Assembly (NCBI GenBank): GCA_032718475.1
Contig: JAUCBJ010000844.1
Location: 52,796-116,795, forward strand
From: Nemertoderma westbladi
Lineage: Eukaryota; Xenacoelomorpha; Nemertodermatida; Nemertodermatidae
Length of the DNA: 64,000 bases
Direction of reading: 5' to 3'
Positions 56,732 to 64,000 of this stretch are shown in pieces (the first letter of the stretch is position 1; each line of letters opens with the position of its first letter). Under the pieces are notes generated by a model. That model was not told the DNA's origin and did no database searches. It was given only the letters and a program-made list of their open reading frames with translations. The position numbers were made by a program, and so were the translations under genes.

Positions 56732-59503
56732 ATGGGAGGAATAGACCAGGACTGCAATCTGTTAGGAGGTTTGTTCCAGTCTATGGTTAACGAAATGAAG
56801 TCTGCTCCACCTGTTTGGGAAGATTTCCTTAATAAAAGCTCCAAATTACAAACGACATTAAAAGCAGTGCTCCTTGCTTACTCGGGGTTCCTTGAGTCCT
56901 TCCAGAAACTCGCTGACATTGCAACTAACTCGCGAGGTGGTACACGCGAGATTGGCTCGGCGTTAACTCGACTCTGTATCCGACATAAGAAGATTGAGGA
57001 CAGACTAAACTCTCTGCAACAATCGATTTCCGATTCGTTGGTAAACCCGCTACAGGATAAAGTAGCCGACTGGAAGAAGAATGCCATGGCTATGGATAAA
57101 GAACATGCGAAAGACTACAAACGTGCCATAGACGATATTAAGAAACTCACGTTGGAGGAAGCCAAATTCGCTAAGAAAGTTTCCAAGAAGTCGTCTAAAG
57201 ATGATTCTATTAAGAAGCAATTAGATTCGGTTGGCAAAGAGATTCACAAGCGTTACTCGCGACTGGAATGCCATGAGAAGGACCAGGTCCGTTTTGCGTT
57301 GCTCCTACAGCGGGGCCAATTCTGCTCGCTAGTAAACTGTCTGCGTCCGGTGATGGACGAGGAGATTGGACTGCTGTCCGATATCAACCACATACAGACG
57401 ACGGTAAACGAGTTGTCCATCCTCTCTCTACATCCGGACGTTCTCCCTCCCGCCAGTGAGCAGGTCATCCTCGATCTCAAGGGGCTGGATCCCTCGCTCA
57501 GCTCCCAGTACCGGTACCACTCGCCCTCCGGCAGTCCCTCTAGTCTCGGTAGTCGCAAGAGTTCCTTGTGCAGTCTCAGCAACTCGATGGCGAGCGTCGC
57601 CAGTTACGGTTCGTCTGGGAGCAACCCGTCGCCTTCTAGTCTCGGTGTTTCCGCGAGTGGGGCGGCACCCGGTACCGGTTGGGCGCCTCGACAGACTTCG
57701 GTCCCCGCCAGGATGTCCTCCGTCGGCTCCCAGGACTCCGGGTTCACATCCATTGATCCCATCTTTATGAACAGCAGCAACACTCCGACTCCTGCGGAAT
57801 CCTCGGATGCGGACTCAGAACCGGCGTACAATCCGCCGGAGTTTCCGTTCCCGGACCCGCCGCCCAACTGGGACGATCTCCCTGGCGACTCAGAGGCAAT
57901 GCCGCCCCCTCCACCGCCCCTCGCCGGCGCCAAACGGCCCGAACTACCGCCGAAGGGTCGCGCGGTGGGGCCCCCCGTCTTCCAGCGCTCAGCCTCGGTT
58001 CGCTCCCACTCCATCGCGCTCCCGGGCCCGCTGTCCCGAGTCGCCGTCTCCGGACGCCGTGCCAGCGAGGCCTCCGTCGTATCGACTCGTCGTTCCCTCA
58101 TCCCCGACGGCCGTCGCTCCTCCCGCTGCGAACCCGCCGTCGCCCCGCCCCCCGCCCCGCTCGATATCCCCGACTTCACCTCGACGACCCCCGATATGAT
58201 TGTCCCGAAGCCGATCTACATGAACCTCGAGGATCACCGCGCGCAGTCGGACGCGCTGCGGGACCACTCCCCGTCTCCGACACACAACCGACACCGCAGC
58301 AGCTCCATGCCGTCCGCCCACCGTCGGGCCCATCACACCGAGGCCTCGGAGCTCCACCGGATCCTGGCGGCGCGGCGCGAGAACGTCGAGATCCACGGCT
58401 GCTCCACCAGCTCCAGCTGCTCCGACGACACGCTGGAGAACCAATCCGAAGACGATCTGGACTCGGATTCAGAGTTCGTGTCGTCGCCGTCGGAGAGCGC
58501 GGGGCGATGGGCGTCGCAGTCGGGGGTCCCGCAGCAGGGCCCCGGGGGGATCGTGGTAACACCCGGGTTGCGGAGGTGTGCGTCGGCGGCGACAGCGAGT
58601 CTACAGGGGGTCGGGACGTCGGTTAGTCCGTCCGGGAACTCCGGACACTCAGGCCATCCGTCCGGGGACTCCGGACACCCAACCCATCCGTCCGGGAACT
58701 CCGGACAACCAGCCCATCCGTCCGGGAACTCCGGACACTCAGGCTACCCGTCCGGGAACTCCGGACACTTAGGCCATCTGTCCGGGAACTCCGGACACCC
58801 AGGCCATCCGTCCGGACACCCAACCCATCCATCCGGACACCCGGCCAGTCCCGGGTCTGTTGGTCCCACCCGGTCCGGTAGATCTGCCACTTGGTCCCAA
58901 CCCAACCCCCATTCAGGTTCTCCCCATGCGGCGCAGTCAGCCGTCCCGCCGTGGCCGAATTCTGCGTCCGTTTCCGCCCACCAAACCGCGGCTCACAATC
59001 AACCAGCAAATTATCTGACCAATCAAAATCAGTCAAATTATCCGACCAATCAAAATCAGCCAAATTATCCGCTCCATCAAAACCAACAAAATTATCCCTC
59101 CAATCAAATGCTTCCAAATTATCCGACCAATCAAAACCAATCAAGCTACCAGCAGATGTACCCCCAGCAGTCAGCGCACTCCCCCCATGCGCACTCCCCC
59201 CACCACAACCACCCGGCCCCCCACACCCCCAACCTCCCCCAACGTCGCGGCTCCCTTCCCGCGCGCCCCCTAACCGAACAACCCCGCGAGGACTTCCCCC
59301 CGCCTCCCCCCGAGTGGTCCGACCCCAACTTCCGCGAGAAGCGCGCCAGTATCGCGCTCAACCTCCGTCTGGAGGGACCCGGGTTCCCTGGGGCCGCCGT
59401 CCCACAACGTCCTGACCAATCGGAACGGAGCTCCCCGTACAGACGCAGTGCATACCACGACGACCAATCAGCGAAGGGTTTCGCTTATGGGCCCCGCTGA
59501 TTG
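56732..59503 (+). CDS. MTSS1: MTSS1/MIM-like I-BAR (IMD) protein, single 922-aa coding exon
   Basis: Residues 1-240 form an I-BAR domain: LLGGLFQSMVNEMKSAPPVW, then ATNSRGGTREIGSALTRLCI, NPLQDKVADWKKNAM and HAKDYKRAIDDIKK, all hallmarks of MTSS1/MIM and ABBA. It continues with the family motifs ASEQVILDLKG (about 241-251), SRKSSLCSLSNS (about 272) and RMSSVGSQDSGFTS (about 326-339). I-BAR proteins bind PI(4,5)P2 membranes and actin to shape protrusions. The tail is Ser/Pro-rich with PPPPPP runs, an 11-aa Ser/Gly/His/Pro repeat (about 632-706) and an Asn/Gln/Tyr/Pro repeat (about 760-806). I see no C-terminal WH2 motif (LKKT-like). The vertebrate gene is multi-exonic; here no intron interrupts 2.77 kb. 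G+C rises sharply after about 57.4 kb. Confidence 0.9.
58620..58860 (+). repeat. In-frame coding tandem repeat (33-bp class) in MTSS1-like gene
   Basis: Units built from GTCCGGGAACTCCGGACA encode HPSGNSGHSG-type 11-mers, about seven units, with variants HPSGDSG, YPSGNSG and HLSGNSG, and a shortened HPSGHPTHPSG tail. The frame is kept throughout, which indicates selection or recent expansion within coding sequence. Confidence 0.85.
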
Positions 59504-60660
59504 GCGGATCATTCCTCACGTAGGACCTACATTATTGATGCACAACAAATTCGACATTTAAAACATTTAATGTGTTTATTAAACTGCAATTTTCTTGTCT
59601 TTCTTTCCCTTTGTTTTCATTTGCACAGTTTGTTGGTTTAGAATTAGAACGAAATGTTTTTTTGAATGTATAATTGCGGGTTTGTTGATGAGGATTTACT
59701 TATGCTGTTGGTTATTCAATGTTTGTGATTCTCGTTGATTTGTGTTTCTCCTTTGTTTCTTTGGATAAAAAATTATTATGTTGCAAATTTTGAAAAGATG
59801 AGACTTCTATAGATTGATCTAATGGTTGTCTCATTAGCAGTATGCCAAGGCCGTTGCGCCGATAATGGTTGTGTTCCTTACTTCTAGTTCTAGAACCGGT
59901 ACCCATGTTACATGATTCGAAATATTCCCCCTCTACTTCTGGTAGAGGATGTCTGCTACCTACGAGTAGTAACTCTATTATTATTTAGTCTATTACCAAC
60001 ACTAATGTGTTGTTTTGATTATAATGACACAATCATAAACTCTGTACAGGATCTCCGAAACATAGACACTAGACAGTGGTTGCATTGTATTGTATGTCTA
60101 TCGCTATAAGTGCGATAGCGGTAGAACCTTCCTTGAGGCAGTATTAGTAGTTCGCAGTGGTTAAGAGGTTGTCTCAATCTAATCTTTTTTTAATTTTCAA
60201 CATAATCTTACATATCTACACATCCAAGGGGATAAGAGGATAAACATTATTTCTACAAGACTTTTCTACTCGCCCTAAGGGAGTTGAGATACCGTATGTT
60301 GGTTGGTGGTATCGGTTCGGTTAATATAATAAAGTTTATAAGTCGGTCTAATTATTTATGGTATATAAGATATAGTTTCATATTCGGCTATGGTCGGGTT
60401 CGTGGATTGATGTGTTTTATAATATTTTTTATTTCGTTTTATTTCACTCACGGTGTGTAAGTGTAAGTATAACAATGTTATTTATATATACGTGTACAAC
60501 TCACCTTGTATCACTCGCACGATTTCGGTTGTCATCATATCCTAAGCGAGAATGTCGCTAGTATCATGAGGCCAATCTATTTGAGGATTTTGTTAGCACT
60601 AAATTCAGCAGTAGAGGAGACATTAATGTCATTAATTAATGTAATGAATTAGTTCGCGCC
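59504..60660. other. 3' UTR / downstream region of MTSS1-like gene
   Basis: The coding frame stops with TGA at 59498-59500 or directly adjacent to 59500. No further ORF is supported. The first plausible plus-strand polyadenylation signal is AATAAA at 60328-60333. The sequence becomes repetitive at about 60660. Confidence 0.45.
60328..60333 (+). promoter_or_regulatory. Candidate polyadenylation signal AATAAA
   Basis: AATAAA about 0.8 kb downstream of the MTSS1-like stop codon, followed by a GT/T-rich stretch around 60380-60430. No transcript evidence. Confidence 0.3.
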
Positions 60661-63600
60661 CATCAGTGGGTGTCTGAGGTACCGATTCACACGCACCCAT
60701 CATTGGGCGACTGGGTTACTGGTTCACCCGCGCCCATCAGTGGGCGACTGGGGTATTGGTTCACCCGCACCCATCAGTGGGCGACTGGGGTACTGGTTAA
60801 ACCGCACCCATCAGTGGGCGACTGGGGTACTGGTTCACCCGCACCCATCAGTGGGCGACTGGGGTACTGGTTCACCCGCACCCACCAGTGGGCGACTGGG
60901 GTACTGGTTCACCCGCACCCATCAGTGGGCGACTGGGGTACTGGTTCACCCGCACCCACCAGTGGGCGACCGACTGGGGTACTGGTTCACCCGCACCCAT
61001 CAGTGGGCGACTGGGGTACTGGTTCACCCGCACCCATCAGTGGGCGGCTGGGGTACTGGTTCACGCGCGCCCATCAGTGGGCGACTGGGGTACTGGTTCA
61101 CGCGCGCCCATCAGTGGGCGACTGAGGTACTGGTTCACCCGCACCCACCAGTGGGCGACTGGGGTACTGGTTCACCCGCACCCATCAGTGGGTTACTGGG
61201 GTACTGGTTCACCCGCACCCATCAGTGGGCGACTGTTGTACTGGTTCACCCGCACCCACCAGTGGGCGACTGGGGTACTGGTTAAACCGCACCCATCAGT
61301 GGGCGACTGGGGTACTGGTTCACCCGCACCCATCAGTGGGCGACTGGGGTACTGGTTCACCCGCACCCATCAGTGGGCGACTGGGGTACTGGTTAAACCG
61401 CACCCATCAGTGGGCGACTGGGGTACTGGTTCACCCGCACCCATCAGTGGGCGACTGGGGTACTGGTTCACCCGCACCCACCAGTGGGCGACTGGGGTAC
61501 TGGTTCACCCACACCCATCAGTGGGCGACTGGGGTACTGGTTCACCCGCACCCATCAGTGGGCGACTGGGGTACTGGTTCACCCGCACCCATCAGTGGGC
61601 GACTGGGGTACTGGTTCACGCGCGCCCATCAGTGGTCGACTGGGGTACTGGTTCACGCGCGCCCATCCGTGGGCGACTGGGGTACTGGTTCACCCGCACC
61701 CATCAGTGGGCGACTGGGGTACTGGTTCACCCGCACCCATCAGTGGGCGACTGGGGTACTGGTTCACCCGCACCCATCAGTGGGCGACTGGGGTACTTGT
61801 TCACCCGCACCCATCAGTGGGCGACTGGGGTACTGGTTCACCCGCACCCATCAGTGGGCGACTGGGGTACTGGTTCACCCGCACCCATCAGTGGGCGACT
61901 GGGGTACTGGTTCACCCACACCCATCAGTGAGCGACTGGGGTACTGGTTCACCCGCACCCATCAGTGGGCGACTGGGGTACTGGTTCACCCGCACCCATC
62001 AGTGGGCGACTGGGGTACTGGTTCACCCGCACCCATCAGTGGGCGACTGGGGTACTGGTTCACCCGCAGCCATCAGTGGGCGACTGGGGTACTGGTTCAC
62101 GCGCGCCCATCACTGGGCGACTGGGGTACTGGTTCACGCGCGCCCATCAGTGGACGACTGGGGTACTGGTTCACCCGCACCCATCAGTGGGCGACTGGGG
62201 TACTGGTTCACCCGCACCCATTAGTGGGCGACTGGGGTACTGGTTCACGCGCGCCCATCAGTGAGCGACTGGGGTACTGGTTCACGCGCGCCCATCAGTG
62301 GGCGACTGGGGTACTGGTTCACCCACACCCATCAGTGGGCGACTGGGGTACTGGTTCACCCGCACCCATCAGTGGGCGACTGGGGTACTGGTTCACCCGC
62401 ACCCATCAGTGGGCGACTGGGGTACTGGTTCACCCGCACCCATCAGTGGGCGACTGGGGTACTGGTTCACCCGCAGCCATCAGTGGGCGACTGGGGTACT
62501 GGTTCACGCGCGCCCATCAGTGGGCGACTGGGGTACTGGTTCACGCGCGCCCATCAGTGGGCGACTGGGGTACTGGTTCACCCGCACCCATCAGTGGGCG
62601 ACTGGGGTACTGGTTCACCCGCATCCATTAGTGGGCGACTGGGGTACTGGTTCACGCGCGCCCATCAGTGGGCGACTGGGGTACTGGTTCACCCGCACCC
62701 ATCAGTGGGCGACTGGGGTACTGGTTCACGCGCGCCCATCAGTGGGCGACTGGGGTACTGGTTCACGCGCGCCCATCAGTGGGCGACTGGGGTACTGGTT
62801 CACGCGCGCCCATCATTGGGCGACTGGGGTACTGGTTCACCCGCACCCATCAGTGGGCGACTGGGGTACTGGTTCACCCGCACCCATCAGTGGGCGACTG
62901 GGGTACTGGTTAAACCGCACCCATCAGTGGGCGACTGGGGTACTGGTTCACCCGCACCCATCAGTGGGCGACTGGGGTACTGGTTCACCCGCACCCACCA
63001 GTGGGCGACTGGGGTACTGGTTCACCCACACCCATCAGTGGGCGACTGGGGTACTGGTTCACCCGCACCCATCAGTGGGCGACTGGGGTACTGGTTCACC
63101 CGCACCCATCAGTGGGCGACTGGGGTACTGGTTCACGCGCGCCCATCAGTGGGCGACTGGGGTACTGGTTCACGCGCGCCCATCCGTGGGCGACTGGGGT
63201 ACTGGTTCACCCGCACCCATCAGTGGGCGACTGGGGTACTGGTTCACCCGCACCCATCAGTGGGCGACTGGGGTACTGGTTCACCCGCACCCATCAGTGG
63301 GCGACTGGGGTACTTGTTCACCCGCACCCATCAGTGGGCGACTGGGGTACTGGTTCACCCGCACCCATCAGTGGGCGACTGGGGTACTGGTTCACCCGCA
63401 CCCATCAGTGGGCGACTGGGGTACTGGTTCACCCACACCCATCAGTGAGCGACTGGGGTACTGGTTCACCCGCACCCATCAGTGGGCGACTGGGGTACTG
63501 GTTCACCCGCACCCATCAGTGGGCGACTGGGGTACTGGTTCACCCGCACCCATCAGTGGGCGACTGGGGTACTGGTTCACCCGCAGCCATCAGTGGGCGA

Positions 63601-64000
63601 CTGGGGTACTGGTTCACGCGCGCCCATCAGTGGGCGACTGGGGTACTGGTTCACGCGCGCCCATCAGTGGGCGACTGGGGTACTGGTTCACCCGCACCAA
63701 TCAGTGGGCGACTGGGGTACTGGTTCACCCGCACCCATTAGTGGGCGACTGGGGTACTGGTTCACGCGCGCCCATCAGTGAGCGACTGGGGTACTGGTTC
63801 ACGTGCGCCCATCAGTGGGCGACTGGGGTACTGGTTCACCCGCACCCATCAGTGGGCGACTGGGGTACTGGTTCACCCGCGCCCATCAGTGAGCGACTGG
63901 GGTACTGGTTCACCCGCACCCATCAGTGGGCGACTGGGGTACTGGTTCACCCGCACCCATCAGTGGGCGACTGGGGTACTGGTTCACCCGCACCCATCAG
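60660..64000. repeat. 37-bp minisatellite running off the right edge
   Basis: About 90 units of 37 bp (CCCATCAGTGGGCGACTGGG plus GTACTGGTTCACCCGCA). Common variants are ACGCGCGCC for ACCCGCACC, TTAAACCGC, CACCAGTGG and GTGAGCG. Because 37 leaves remainder one on division by three and the unit has no stop in any frame, three units (111 bp) make a 37-residue periodic ORF in every forward frame. A 1517-bp block (41 units) is duplicated: variant patterns from 61484 recur from 63001, and those from 61965 recur from 63482. Confidence 0.97.

Noticed and set aside
57253-59467. Several ORFs on both strands overlapping the MTSS1-like coding region
   Set aside because: GC-rich coding DNA leaves other frames open; none shows a domain, whereas the 922-aa frame matches the I-BAR family throughout.
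59912-60109. 65-codon ORF downstream of the MTSS1-like gene as a separate gene
   Set aside because: No homology, and it lies in the probable 3' UTR of the MTSS1-like gene.
60670-63781. Set of Gly/Trp-rich repeat proteins in all forward frames
   Set aside because: Stop-free 37-bp unit gives overlapping ORFs in three frames, which is incompatible with one coding frame.
1-64000. CRISPR-like arrays
   Set aside because: The direct repeats have no unique spacers; units are contiguous, and the genome is eukaryotic with spliced genes.

Overview
This is a metazoan nuclear window: split genes with GT-AG introns, several families of decayed non-LTR retrotransposons, MITE-like elements and an extreme load of minisatellites (roughly half the window). 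The recognisable proteins (a death-associated protein 1 homologue, an MTSS1/MIM I-BAR protein, a C2H2 zinc-finger protein) are animal families. The abundance of short palindromes such as TACCGGTA and GTAGGCCTAC and the LINE spectrum suggest a marine invertebrate. I cannot name the species from sequence alone.

Layout. (1) From position 1 to about 21.86 kb lies one large minus-strand gene that runs off the left edge. I assembled 15 coding exons by hand; splice phases agree from one exon to the next and give at least 924 codons. The 5' exons encode a novel N-terminal region, and the last seven exons are phase 1-1 cassettes carrying about ten C2H2 zinc fingers. Its introns hold five tandem arrays that start exactly at an exon's 3' end and repeat the 5' splice site with every unit (24-, 54/57-, 72-, 93- and, at three copies, 39-bp units). 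They also hold a 21-bp array, a decayed LINE, a 0.4-kb MITE and G tracts. (2) 21.86-25.98 kb is intergenic: a 5'-truncated LINE whose 3' end abuts a 79-bp CA/CT-rich minisatellite, then a TIR element. (3) 25.98-45.36 kb is a complete three-exon DAP1 homologue on the minus strand (107 aa). Its second intron is 17.8 kb, of which about 16.6 kb is a single 59-bp minisatellite of around 280 copies. (4) 45.4-55.8 kb is a LINE graveyard (at least four elements, both strands) plus palindrome-rich host DNA. (5) 56.7-59.5 kb is an MTSS1/MIM-like I-BAR gene whose 922-aa coding region is one exon. (6) 60.66 kb to the right edge is a 37-bp minisatellite that is open in all three forward frames but is not a gene.

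The most interesting signal is the repeated birth of minisatellites at exon/5'-splice-site junctions of a single zinc-finger gene. Each array multiplies near-consensus donor sites, and some also multiply the last codons of the exon. The long open reading frames inside the arrays come from repeat arithmetic and are not proteins.
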